This document shows positions 8,655 through 20,444 of a stretch of DNA of 64,000 nt, piece by piece; the first letter of the stretch is position 1, and each line of letters opens with the position of its first letter. The notes beneath the pieces are model-generated. The model did no database searches, was not told the origin of the DNA, and saw nothing but the letters and a program-made list of their open reading frames with translations. The translations under genes and the position numbers were made by a program. The DNA comes from DASWHF01 sp036393295 (GTDB taxonomy: Bacteria; Pseudomonadota; Gammaproteobacteria; Acidiferrobacterales; UBA6901): positions 1 to 64,000 of the forward strand of contig DASWHF010000147.1 in NCBI GenBank assembly GCA_036393295.1, in the 5' to 3' direction.

Positions 8655-9980
8655 CTACGCATCGGTCGGACCGAGCGCCGGAGTGGCTTCCAGGTTCCGA
8701 GCACCTACCGTCTCGATGTGATCCGCACTGACCGCGGCTTCGCCAAGCGCGGTGGGCGCCGGGCGCGGCGAGCGCTCGCCAGCGACGATATGGTCTTTAC
8801 CCCGCAGGCGCGCGATTTTTGGTGTTACCATCGGAATCGACAGCATGGTGCTGGCCACGGCCATCAGCAACAGCGCGGTGAACGTCGTGCTGGCGATAAT
8901 ACCTTTGTCGAGCAGGATGTTGGCGAAGATGATCATGATGAGGGCCTTGGTTTGCAACAACCAGCCGATTACGGCGGCCTCGCCCTTGGGCCAGCGCAGC
9001 ACGCGCCCGGCGATGTGAGCACCGAGCAACTTACCGCCAATGGAGGCCAACAGCAACAACGCCGCCGCGAACAACACCGATCCGGCACCAACGGTCCAGG
9101 TGGTGCGCAACCCCGTGCTGAGGAAAAATACTGGCATCACCACGAACAAGACGTGATGGCGCAGTAGGTCCATTCGCTTGCGGTCAAACCAGCCGGCGTC
9201 CAACGCGAAACCCGCGAGAAACGCCCCCACCATGAAGTGCAGTCCCGCCCAGTCGGCCGCGAGGGCGCAGGCGGCGAGCCATATCAGACCGGCGTACCAG
9301 CGGTCGCTCTCCGGTAGACGCGGGACCAGGCGGCGGAACAGCCAGGCCGCGACCGCGAAGCCGAGCACGAACAGTGTTTGGAGTCCGATGCGTCCCCAGT
9401 CCATCAGTATCAGCGCCAACACGGCCCAGATCGCAATGTCGTCGAGGCTTGCATAGCGGAGGACGCGTTGCCCCAGTGTTCGGCGCAGAATCCCGAGCTT
9501 TTCCATGAACAGAATAAGAATCGGCAACGCCGTTACCGCGCAGGCCATACCGATGCCGGCGACGAACTGCCACGACATCGCGCTGGGGCCCGCCCATTCT
9601 CGTTGCCAAGCGAGCAGTGCCAGCGCCGCGAGGCAGCCCAGTACCAGTGGCGTGCCGAGTGCGAGCCCTGCCGTAGTGAGACTTTCGCGTCGGTGCTTCC
9701 AGGTCTGGTGCAGGTCGAGCTCGATACCCGCGATCCATACGAACAGCATGACCGCCCACCAGGCGATACCGTTCAACGCATGCACCACCTGCGGGTTGAA
9801 GATGAAGCGATAGTGGTCGGGAAAGGCGGCGCCCAGCGCGCCGGGGCCGAGCAGAATTCCGGTCACAATCTGCACGACCACAAGCGGAGCGAACGACTCG
9901 GTTCGGCCCAGCCGCCAGACCAGATAAGGGAGGGAGAAAATGATCAACATTGCTATCAAAAAGATTTCGGTAGCGTGCAT
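8655..9980 (-). CDS. cation:proton antiporter (CPA2/KefB-like membrane domain)
   Basis: A 441-residue integral membrane protein with about 12 hydrophobic segments from residue 5 to 385, followed by a soluble tail. It has the glycine-rich VTGILLGPGALGAAF region near the N-terminus and a membrane Asp in YASLDDIAIW, features of Na+/H+ or K+/H+ exchangers of the CPA2 group. No C-terminal TrkA-N domain is present. GGAG lies eight bases before the ATG. Antiporters of this type often sit next to polyketide or peptide product clusters; a role in pH or ion balance during export is inferred. The 240 bases before the RND gene contain no convincing gene. Confidence 0.85.
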   Translation of the reverse strand: MHATEIFLIAMLIIFSLPYLVWRLGRTESFAPLVVVQIVTGILLGPGALGAAFPDHYRFIFNPQVVHALNGIAWWAVMLFVWIAGIELDLHQTWKHRRESLTTAGLALGTPLVLGCLAALALLAWQREWAGPSAMSWQFVAGIGMACAVTALPILILFMEKLGILRRTLGQRVLRYASLDDIAIWAVLALILMDWGRIGLQTLFVLGFAVAAWLFRRLVPRLPESDRWYAGLIWLAACALAADWAGLHFMVGAFLAGFALDAGWFDRKRMDLLRHHVLFVVMPVFFLSTGLRTTWTVGAGSVLFAAALLLLASIGGKLLGAHIAGRVLRWPKGEAAVIGWLLQTKALIMIIFANILLDKGIIASTTFTALLLMAVASTMLSIPMVTPKIARLRGKDHIVAGERSPRPAPTALGEAAVSADHIETVGARNLEATPALGPTDA

Positions 9981-10331
9981 TTAAAACTCCGGCACGGCGA
10001 CTGGTCGCCACATGTTATTGGGGAATAGAAGTCTGCAGTGGCAATTCCGCTTGAAGCGTCAAAATGCCTGACAGATTGTCATGTGACATGGAGCCGCCAA
10101 GACACCAAGAGTCCTGTTGCCGCCGCCTCGCGCTATGTCCCGCGGGGGCCGGGGAGGGGAGCGACCCCCTCTCTCGAAACCATGCCAGGGAACGTCCGGT
10201 CAATATGATGACATGATGCGGAAATGCAACGACGTCGAGAGGATATCTTGGTTATTAAAAGAACAAATTCTGCCTTTCGCGTTTTGGCTCGATGCCTTCG
10301 GCGAACAGGTACGCAGAGACCTGGGCACACT
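9981..10331. other. intergenic stretch without a recognised gene
   Basis: A 351-base gap between the antiporter start and the end of the hydratase gene, both on the - strand. The left part is GC-rich and the right part is AT-richer. It probably holds the antiporter promoter. Frames that cross it have no recognisable family and no good ribosome site. I see no clear terminator hairpin. Confidence 0.5.
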
Positions 10332-11126
10332 TCAGTGATTCTCTTTTTCCCAGGGAAGTTTTCCCGTTTTCACGTAACGGTCGATCTTCGCCAGATTGTC
10401 TTGGTCGGAAAATACCTCCCTGTTGGTTCTAACCGCCTTCGACAGGGAAGCAGAGAGAAAATCGCTCAAAGTATTGATGTATCGTTTGTATCGGGCAATT
10501 CCCGCCTTGGAGAGGAGCCTCAAGCGTAATAGATGCTTTCGCAATAAATTTTCGCTGTTCTCCTCATACGCGTCCACCAATCCCCAAGTTTGGGCTTGTT
10601 TGGCTGAAATGGGTTGGGTCATTAATGTCATATAATGAGCCCTCGCAATTCCGGTTCGACGGATCAGAAACGGCAAGACACAGGCCGGCATCAGCCCGAA
10701 GAGCAATTCCGACAGACTGAACGTCGTTTTCTCATCGCAGAGCACGATATCACAGGCAGCCGCAAAGCCGACGCCCCCAGCGTTTGTTTTTCCGCGAACG
10801 TGAGCGATGGTAATGTAAGAGCCACGTGCCAGTTGTAGCCATAAATTGTATAGGGATTCGGGGTTTTGTTCCGGTTGGGCGCCTCGCTCTATTGCTTCTT
10901 GCATATCCTGAAAGTCCGCGCCGAAGCAGAACACGTCTGGCAGGCCCTCCAGTACCAGAATTTTCATGGATGATTCGCACACGCTTAGGACTTTTTGACA
11001 CTCTTCGATCAGAAGATCATTGATAGTATTATTGGCTTCCGGGCGGTGAATTTGAAGATAGCAAATCTCATTTTCCCAGCGGACTTTGATGGTTTCGTAT
11101 GCTCTTGTCGGCGCTAAGATATCCAT
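10332..11126 (-). CDS. enoyl-CoA hydratase/isomerase of polyketide beta-branching (ECH1/PksH-like)
   Basis: A 264-residue crotonase-fold protein. Seen: HRPEANNTINDLL at the N-terminus, oxyanion segment FCFGADFQDM, and the second oxyanion loop GKTNAGGVGFAAACDIVL. In HMG-type beta-branching this family dehydrates (ECH1) or decarboxylates (ECH2) the HMG-ACP intermediate. The FCFGADF segment fits the PksH/ECH1 side better, which is a judgement from memory. Its ATG lies inside the end of the HMG synthase gene (13-base overlap) with AGGGAG as ribosome site, so the two are coupled. A second hydratase, donor ACP and decarboxylating KS are missing from the window. Confidence 0.85.
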   Translation of the reverse strand: MDILAPTRAYETIKVRWENEICYLQIHRPEANNTINDLLIEECQKVLSVCESSMKILVLEGLPDVFCFGADFQDMQEAIERGAQPEQNPESLYNLWLQLARGSYITIAHVRGKTNAGGVGFAAACDIVLCDEKTTFSLSELLFGLMPACVLPFLIRRTGIARAHYMTLMTQPISAKQAQTWGLVDAYEENSENLLRKHLLRLRLLSKAGIARYKRYINTLSDFLSASLSKAVRTNREVFSDQDNLAKIDRYVKTGKLPWEKENH

Positions 11127-12373
11127 TCGTACTCCCTGTGATATTCCTTGATCTCCTTCAAAAACAGCGTCGGCCGCTCTTGCATGTGTCTTGCGTCGGA
11201 AACGAAATCGGTATCCAAACGGATATTGCGGGTACCGAATTTTACCTGGCTGCTACGGCGCAGGAGTTCCTCGTATTCATTCATGGACAGCTCGTAACGT
11301 TTGTCCAAGTGATCTCTAATCTTGAGTGCGTGTAGCTGTTCCTGGCTTTCTTTTCTGGCTATCCCGCTGAAGAACTCCGAACAACAGCCTGATCCGTAGG
11401 AGAAACAGCCGATTCTTTGTGGCGTTTCGAAATCACCGTTGTCAATTGTGCTGAACAGAGCGAACATCGCCGTGGCCCCCATGGTGTTGCCCGCGCGTTG
11501 GCAATAAGTTAATCCCGGAACGACGCGTTGCTGGAAATCCTTTTCAATGTCATTGGGCTGGGCCTGAACCATCTTGCGCATCAGGCTGCGATGGGCTCCC
11601 TTGATCATGCCTCCAAAAGGGGTATGAAACGTTAAGTACTGAAAGGAGGTGGAGTAGTCAGCATCGCGCACGCGTTTCTTGTATTCCAGGAACGATTTCT
11701 CGCAGCAATCCAAATAGGAAAGGAGCGATAAATCGGCGTCTCCAGCCTCGGTGTCGGGCGACGGTCGGCAAGTATCCATTACCTCGTAGCCGTAATAGCC
11801 GTTCGCCCCAATATCGATTTGAAATACACTGGGGATTTCGCTGATCAGCATCGCCACCGCCCCGGCGCCGCTGCTGGGCTCGGCAAAGGACCAGTCCTGC
11901 GTGACAGCGTCTTCTCCACCCTCCACGATAAAACGGGCAATGTCCGTTGCAATGACCAGCGCTTTGGCTCCCGGCGACGTTTGTGACATGATGAAATTGA
12001 CCGCCATTTGCAGCCCCGCCGCACCGGAATAACAGGCGTTTTTCAACTCGAACAAGCGACAATTGCGATTCAACCCCAAGTGGTGATGAAAATAGGTGCT
12101 CATGGATTTACCGAAATCAAAAGCCGATTCCGTGCAGGTGATCACCATCTCCACCCGGTCCTTTTCCTCCGGGCTGAGAGCGTCTATGAGAGGTTTCGCG
12201 GCATTGACCCCGAAGGTGACCGGATCTTCATAGGGCAATGCGACTGTTTTCTCCTTCATGAGCAAATTCTTGAATCGGGCGATGTCCAGATTGCGGTGCT
12301 CAGCCAGTTTGTTCACGTCCAGGTAGGTCGTTCCTGCGAAGACATTCATCGCTTCGATTCCGACGTAATTCAT
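11114..12373 (-). CDS. HMG-CoA synthase homologue of polyketide beta-branching (HCS/PksG-like)
   Basis: A 419-residue member of the HMG-CoA synthase family. The catalytic Cys lies in ELKNACYSGAAGLQ (about residue 117), the His in FHTPFGGM (about 256), and the end-of-core segment GCFSYGSGCCSEFFSG is typical. In trans-AT systems these enzymes condense acetyl-ACP with the beta-keto group of an ACP-bound chain and so install a methyl branch. The partner hydratase overlaps its 3' end, and PfaD lies 32 bases upstream on the same strand, so the three form an operon. AAGGAAG precedes the ATG. A mevalonate-pathway role is unlikely because no mevalonate genes are nearby. Confidence 0.9.
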   Translation of the reverse strand: MNYVGIEAMNVFAGTTYLDVNKLAEHRNLDIARFKNLLMKEKTVALPYEDPVTFGVNAAKPLIDALSPEEKDRVEMVITCTESAFDFGKSMSTYFHHHLGLNRNCRLFELKNACYSGAAGLQMAVNFIMSQTSPGAKALVIATDIARFIVEGGEDAVTQDWSFAEPSSGAGAVAMLISEIPSVFQIDIGANGYYGYEVMDTCRPSPDTEAGDADLSLLSYLDCCEKSFLEYKKRVRDADYSTSFQYLTFHTPFGGMIKGAHRSLMRKMVQAQPNDIEKDFQQRVVPGLTYCQRAGNTMGATAMFALFSTIDNGDFETPQRIGCFSYGSGCCSEFFSGIARKESQEQLHALKIRDHLDKRYELSMNEYEELLRRSSQVKFGTRNIRLDTDFVSDARHMQERPTLFLKEIKEYHREYEWIS

Positions 12374-12405
12374 CTATTCTTCCTTAAGGTTGCCGTGATC
12401 GATCG

Positions 12406-13848
12406 TTAAAGCTCGGTTTCCATTAGTTCCTGCAGCCTGCCGACCAAAAGTATCGCGGCGTCTTTCATCAGTTTATAGGCGATCTGGTCCACATGACGGG
12501 CTCTCCAGCTTTCCCATTCGGTGCCTTTCACCCATTGATTGAACGCGCCCAATGCCGGTCCGGTATGCACTTGATAGTCCACCTGATTTTTATCGTCCCC
12601 GGAAAAGGCTAGTCGGATCGAGTAGCCAAAGTACCAACGGAAAACGAGAGCCATTTTATACTTAGGGTGGCGCTGGGCTTTTTCAATTTCCTCAGTTTTG
12701 CCTCTTCCTTCAAGATAGGTTTTCGTCTCCTGCCAGATCGTTTCAAAGCTCTTTTTGAAATATTTGTCTTCGAGTTGTTTCCGGATAGTTTCGGGAATTT
12801 CTTCCAAGGCGTTGTAGTGGCTGTAAAGCATAAATAGCCGGTTGGCTCTTGCCGGGAAAAATAGCCCTTTTTTCAAAACCTGAATCTTTGAACCCATCTC
12901 AAACATGTCTCCGGCGGGAGCGTATGCCGTATCTTGAACGTTGATGTCCTGGAGCAGATCCTTAACCGCGCTACTCATTCCTGACTCGACCGTGCATTGA
13001 TTTATGGATCCCGTCAGCACGAAATCGGCGCCCATTGCAAACGCGGCGGCGACCGCTTGCGGAGTCCCGATGCCGCCGGCCAAGCCGATGCGCAGGTTTC
13101 TCTCATCCATACCCATTTCTTTACGCAAGCTTTGAATCGCAGGCAGCAAAACGGTGGCAACCCCCTGGTCGGTATGGCCTCCGGAGTCCGCCTCTACGCA
13201 AATGTCGTTCGCCATCGGCATGGATTCAGCCCATTGTGCCTGTTCCGGAGTGATTTTGTTCTGCGACAGCAGCTTGGTAACGATGCGCTCGGGCGCCGGA
13301 CTCATGAACGCCTTCGCTACCTCAGGACGGGAAACTTTTGCCAATATTTTGTGACGGCATTCGAGGGTTCCGTTGGGCTTCTTTTCCAACCCCTTCAAGC
13401 GATAATAAACCAAGGCGGGGGTTATCTGCATGAATGCGGAGGCCTCAATTCTCTGGATACCTTTCTCCAGATATACCTCAACAGTTTTCATCTCCATCGA
13501 GGGGTCCGACACGTCGCAAATCAAATTCATTCCGTATGCCTGTCCTTGCGACAATTCCTTTTGGATGGATTCGATATCGGATCGAATTCGGTCCAAGCTT
13601 AAGCCCCCTGTTCCGAGGAAACCGAGCAAACCCGCTTTCCCCATGCTGACGACAAGTTCCTTGGACGCGATTCCTCGGTACATCGCGCCGGACAGGTAGG
13701 CGTATTTGAGGCCGTATTCTCGCTTGAAAGAAGCACTTCCGAGCCTTTCGGCAGCCCGTTCAAAATGAAGCGATGCATTTTCCAGCGGACCATTCATCTT
13801 CGCCTCGCTCGGGTATTCCTTTTGCTTGTCTGTTTGTAGCGCTTCCAT
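12406..13848 (-). CDS. PfaD-type trans-acting enoyl reductase (FMN, nitronate monooxygenase fold)
   Basis: A 480-residue protein of the PfaD family. It has the TIM-barrel FMN pattern: GFLGTGGLSLDRI near the N-terminus, DICVEADSGGHTDQG, and the phosphate-binding LAGGIGTPQAVAAAFAMGADFVLTG region (split here as LAGGIGTPQAVAAAFA and MGADFVLTG). PfaD proteins reduce enoyl-ACP intermediates in trans in polyunsaturated fatty acid synthases and trans-AT PKSs. The reading frame stays open upstream, but the ATG at 13848 has AGGGAAA seven bases before it and starts where family homology starts, so I prefer it. First gene of the PfaD-HCS-ECH operon. It is free-standing rather than fused to an acyltransferase. 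Confidence 0.9.
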   Translation of the reverse strand: MEALQTDKQKEYPSEAKMNGPLENASLHFERAAERLGSASFKREYGLKYAYLSGAMYRGIASKELVVSMGKAGLLGFLGTGGLSLDRIRSDIESIQKELSQGQAYGMNLICDVSDPSMEMKTVEVYLEKGIQRIEASAFMQITPALVYYRLKGLEKKPNGTLECRHKILAKVSRPEVAKAFMSPAPERIVTKLLSQNKITPEQAQWAESMPMANDICVEADSGGHTDQGVATVLLPAIQSLRKEMGMDERNLRIGLAGGIGTPQAVAAAFAMGADFVLTGSINQCTVESGMSSAVKDLLQDINVQDTAYAPAGDMFEMGSKIQVLKKGLFFPARANRLFMLYSHYNALEEIPETIRKQLEDKYFKKSFETIWQETKTYLEGRGKTEEIEKAQRHPKYKMALVFRWYFGYSIRLAFSGDDKNQVDYQVHTGPALGAFNQWVKGTEWESWRARHVDQIAYKLMKDAAILLVGRLQELMETEL

Positions 13849-14277
13849 ATTGATTTCCCTACCTATGTGCTGAAATGTGTGCACTGAAATGTGCGGCCGT
13901 TGCCCCAATGCTCGGGTTCGGCGTCCACAATGTGATTGAACATAGATTCGCCCTTTGGTGCTCGGTGGGAATTCCGAAAAATTATGGTCGTGGTCTGCGA
14001 GAGCGCGATAACACCCAAGGATAAAGATCCGCGAGCAGAGCAAATGGTATATGCCGAAAGCGAAAGCTGCCCTCGGCAGCATTTCATGAGTCTGCGGCAT
14101 CTGAAAATCGTCGGTGTGGGCGACACCAGTGCAATTCTAAGGACGCAGAGATGGCGATTGCTCAGCGCGAAGCAAAATGAAGCGAATAGCAAGAGAACAT
14201 CTGTATGCAAATCAAGAATGCGGAAGCCCTCGGTCGTTTCAGGACACTGAAGGGCCAGGAAAATTCGATCTTCCTCT
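13849..14277. other. upstream region of the PfaD-HCS-ECH operon
   Basis: A 429-base gap on the 5' side of pfaD and the 3' side of the PPTase gene. Two direct copies of CTGAAATGTG lie at 13870-13879 and 13884-13893, just upstream of the pfaD ribosome site, and could bind a regulator or be chance. No hairpin terminator for the PPTase gene is obvious. No coding frame here has a known family. Confidence 0.4.
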
Positions 14278-14997
14278 TCACATAGGCCGGAGCATCCCTA
14301 TGCCTTCAGATAGCCGAACGAAATCGTCGAACTCAAGCTTCGTCAGGCTGTATGGGGAAGGAGAATCGGAGGTGCACAATGCAAGCTTGTGTCTGTTATC
14401 GAGAAATAGTTCGGCGATTTTGAAGTTCTTGGCGTATCCGTGGGGGTCCTTTAGCGACACGTCTCCACTTGGGCATATCTCAACGCAAAAGGAGGAAAGT
14501 TCCTTGTGCAGGCCGGTGCCCAACGCCTTCAAATAGCTCTCTTTGATCGTCCACAACCTAAAGAAGAAGTCGAGCCTGTCACCCGCCTCGAGAGACATCA
14601 AGGTGGTATATTCCGAAGGTGCGAAAAATCGGCGAGCGATTGCAAGATCAATGCTCCTTATCTGTTCGACATCGACCCCTACTTCCTCCGATGAAACGGC
14701 GCAGACCACCCATCTTCCGGCGTGAGAAATGTTGAAATGTATTCCTGGGTAGTTGGCGAGACTTGGCTTGCCGAAGCGAGCAGTGCGAAGGTCCAACGGA
14801 TACTCTCCCACACCCAACCCGTCGAGCGAATGCCGCAGCAAGAGCTCGCTCATCATGGACCTCAGTCTGTCCTCGGGACGAACAAACTTGAGGGCTCGTC
14901 TTTTCCTCCCTTCCGAAACATTATCCAGAATTCGGGATTCAATCGCCTCTGACTTGAAACGCGATAATCTGACGCAAAGGAGCCTAGTTGAGAGCAC
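14278..14997 (-). CDS. Sfp-type 4'-phosphopantetheinyl transferase
   Basis: A 239-residue enzyme that would transfer phosphopantetheine from CoA to a Ser of carrier proteins. The family motifs are all present: GKP in ARFGKPSL, FNISHAGRW, the Mg-binding GVDVEQI, and WTIKESYLKALGTGL. The length fits Sfp-type enzymes with broad carrier specificity. Start is taken as GTG at 14997 although no good ribosome site precedes it. It matches the polyketide accessory genes to its left. It could also serve the ACP domain of the ligase-acyltransferase fusion at 35.9 kb. Base composition is like the rest of the left region. Confidence 0.92.
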   Translation of the reverse strand: MLSTRLLCVRLSRFKSEAIESRILDNVSEGRKRRALKFVRPEDRLRSMMSELLLRHSLDGLGVGEYPLDLRTARFGKPSLANYPGIHFNISHAGRWVVCAVSSEEVGVDVEQIRSIDLAIARRFFAPSEYTTLMSLEAGDRLDFFFRLWTIKESYLKALGTGLHKELSSFCVEICPSGDVSLKDPHGYAKNFKIAELFLDNRHKLALCTSDSPSPYSLTKLEFDDFVRLSEGIGMLRPM

Positions 14998-15646
14998 GAT
15001 TGATTTGCTGAAGTTGGCGAGAGGTTTCCTGCGAATCTTGCCGCCTTCTCTGTGTAGGCGTGACGAAGATGGCAGCCAGAAAGGATTTGCTCTGTGTTTA
15101 CGCGACTAAGAAGCCCGCGCATAGTTTCGTTGCAAGCGATGCTCGGGGAATCGGCTAATTTCCAAGCAGAGCGTCTATTCACTCTTGACTTCGGCGCGCT
15201 AATAATCGCTGATAATTAAGGATTCCCTGTGCATCGCTTGATGCTTCTCGAGCTGCTTAATGGGCTGGATGGAAAACGATAAGAGTTGTTTTCTGGGCAC
15301 AGCTCCGCCGCTTCGCGCGCACGAGCCCGGCCTCGTAAAAATAACTGGCATGATGGCGTTTTGTCAAGGAAATCTGATCTAAGCACCCCCTTAAAGAGTT
15401 ACTTAGCAGAATCGGTGGGTAAGCGTCCCCTTGGGCAGCGCAATCCCTTGTCCCAATAATGGGCTAATTCGGCCAATAAGGCGATCAGGCCCGCCGGCGA
15501 CCGGAACGGCGAGGCCAGCCGCATCCCGATCGAGCCAGGTACGCGCTATCCTTGGAGTCCGGCGGCGTCGACGAAAAGCAACCGCTTCCCGTTTTTCCTC
15601 GTGTCGACACCTTTCCTGCGCGAGCTGAACGCGGTAAATAAGCGAT
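14998..15646. other. intergenic boundary between the AT-richer left region and the GC-rich right region
   Basis: A 649-base stretch with no recognised gene. Base composition changes from AT-richer to GC-rich across it. I searched by eye for tRNA-like ends, integrase genes, transposase remnants and long direct repeats and saw none. It should hold the promoters of the divergently placed PPTase and aldo/keto reductase genes. Confidence 0.5.
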
Positions 15647-16567
15647 ATGCGACAGAGCAGGCGTGGATTTCTCCAGACTCTCGGCGGATTGGGCCTAGCC
15701 GCTTTATCCTTGCCGCGACAGGGGATAGGTTTGCCGATGCTATCCATCACCAGCCGAATTCCCGCAACCGGTGAACGCGTGCCGATAATTGGAATGGGGT
15801 CGTGGCTGACCTTCGACATTGGTGACGACCTCGATGCGCGCGCGGCGCGGCTCGAGGTGCTGCGCGCATTTGTGGCCCACGGCGGTGGGGTGGTCGACTC
15901 GTCTCCGATGTACGGCTCTTCAGAGGAAGTCATCGGCTGGTGTCTGAAACGTCTGCAGAATTCCGGTGGTTTGTTCGCCGCGACCAAGGTCTGGACGCCT
16001 GGCCGGCGGCTCGGGATCATGCAGATGGATTCCTCGGAGAAACTGTGGGGCGTCGAGCGCTTCGATCTGATGCAGATCCACAACATGCTCGATTGGGAGA
16101 CGCACCTCGGGACGCTCAAGGACTGGAAGGCCGAAGGAAGGATACGTTACCTCGGCATCACCACCTCGCACGGGCGCCGGCACGACGAGCTGGAGGCGGC
16201 GCTGAGGCGCGAGCGCTTCGACTTCGTGCAGTTCACCTACAACCTCGAAGACCGCGAGGTCGAGCGGCGCCTGCTGCCGCTCGCCGCCGAGCGCGGCGTT
16301 GCGGTCATCATCAACCGCCCGTTCCAGCGCGGCGGCCTGTTCCGGCGGGTGCGCGGCAAGCCGCTGCCCGAGTGGGCGGGGGAGATCGACTGCGCGAACT
16401 GGGCGCAGTGCTTTCTCAAGTTCGTCGTCTCGCACCCGGCGGTCACCTGCGCCATTCCGGCCACCTCGCGCGTCGAGCACATGGTCGAGAACATGGGCGC
16501 GGCCCGCGGCCGCCTGCCGGACGCCGCGATGCGCGAGCGCATGATCCGGTATTTCGACGGCGCGTGA
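15647..16567 (+). CDS. Tat-exported aldo/keto reductase
   Basis: A 306-residue AKR-family oxidoreductase. It starts with a twin-arginine signal (RRGFLQTLGG followed by LAALSLP), so it is probably folded with cofactor in the cytoplasm and exported. The AKR catalytic set is visible: Asp in VVDSSPMYGSS with its Tyr, Lys in FAATKVW, and His in LMQIHNM. The C-terminal segment PATSRVEHMVENMGA is the usual NADPH-binding end. The substrate is unknown. It is the first GC-rich gene after the compositional boundary and runs into the AAA ATPase 92 bases downstream, but a functional link is not evident. Confidence 0.85.
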   Translation: MRQSRRGFLQTLGGLGLAALSLPRQGIGLPMLSITSRIPATGERVPIIGMGSWLTFDIGDDLDARAARLEVLRAFVAHGGGVVDSSPMYGSSEEVIGWCLKRLQNSGGLFAATKVWTPGRRLGIMQMDSSEKLWGVERFDLMQIHNMLDWETHLGTLKDWKAEGRIRYLGITTSHGRRHDELEAALRRERFDFVQFTYNLEDREVERRLLPLAAERGVAVIINRPFQRGGLFRRVRGKPLPEWAGEIDCANWAQCFLKFVVSHPAVTCAIPATSRVEHMVENMGAARGRLPDAAMRERMIRYFDGA

Positions 16568-16659
16568 CGGGAGTTTCCGGGCACGGTACCCGGCTGGGCG
16601 CCGTCCCGCCGGTGCCACCGGGCTGCTATACTCGGAAAAAACCACGACCCCGGCACGCC

Positions 16660-18183
<1,524 letters not shown>

Positions 18184-18201
18184 GGCCGCGCCCGCGCCGG
18201 C

Positions 18202-18230
18202 GCGACATCGCGATTGTAAGCTGTTATAAT
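18202..18230 (+). promoter_or_regulatory. candidate sigma70 promoter for the glucan/trehalose cluster
   Basis: A perfect TATAAT at 18225-18230 is preceded at 17 bases by GCGACA (four of six matches to TTGACA). It lies about 160 bases before glgB, in an intergenic stretch of otherwise very high GC. Confidence 0.55.
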
Positions 18231-18243
18231 CCCTCCACATTTC

Positions 18244-18267
18244 ATGCAGGCCGCGAGAGGCCTGCAT
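18244..18267. promoter_or_regulatory. inverted repeat in the glgB leader
   Basis: Perfect 9-base arms (ATGCAGGCC and GGCCTGCAT) separated by six bases, starting about 14 bases after the TATAAT box. It would lie at or just after the transcription start, so it could be an operator or a 5' stem. It has no following T-run, so a terminator is less likely. Confidence 0.45.
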
Positions 18268-18387
18268 CGACGTCGTACAAACCGTCAGCGTCCGCGCCCC
18301 GGGGCGCGTCAGCGCCGCGGATCGTGGCGGTATTTCCAAGATTTGCATGCGTGCGCGCGGCACGCGCCGGCCAGCCAAGGACAGAAC

Positions 18388-20334
<1,947 letters not shown>

Positions 20335-20364
20335 TGGGGGGGTATCGGGCACCGGGGCGTGGCC

Positions 20365-20420
20365 TAGGGTGGGGCTGTGCCCCACCGGAATGTGGATCGG
20401 TGGGGCAGGGCCCCACCCTA
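20365..20420. repeat. intergenic inverted repeat (GGGTGGGGC family)
   Basis: Two 22-base arms at 20365-20386 and 20399-20420 match at 20 positions. They could fold into a strong hairpin between glgB and glgE. The outer ends read TAGGGTGGGGC and GCCCCACCCTA. The core resembles the elements at 41811 and 55648. It may also reduce read-through into glgE. Confidence 0.7.
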
Positions 20421-20444
20421 CACTAAATAAATCGGGATTCGACG

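Noticed and set aside
14998..15646. tRNA, integrase or attachment site at the composition boundary
   Set aside because: No T-loop-like sequence, cloverleaf, integrase gene or long direct repeat was found by eye.
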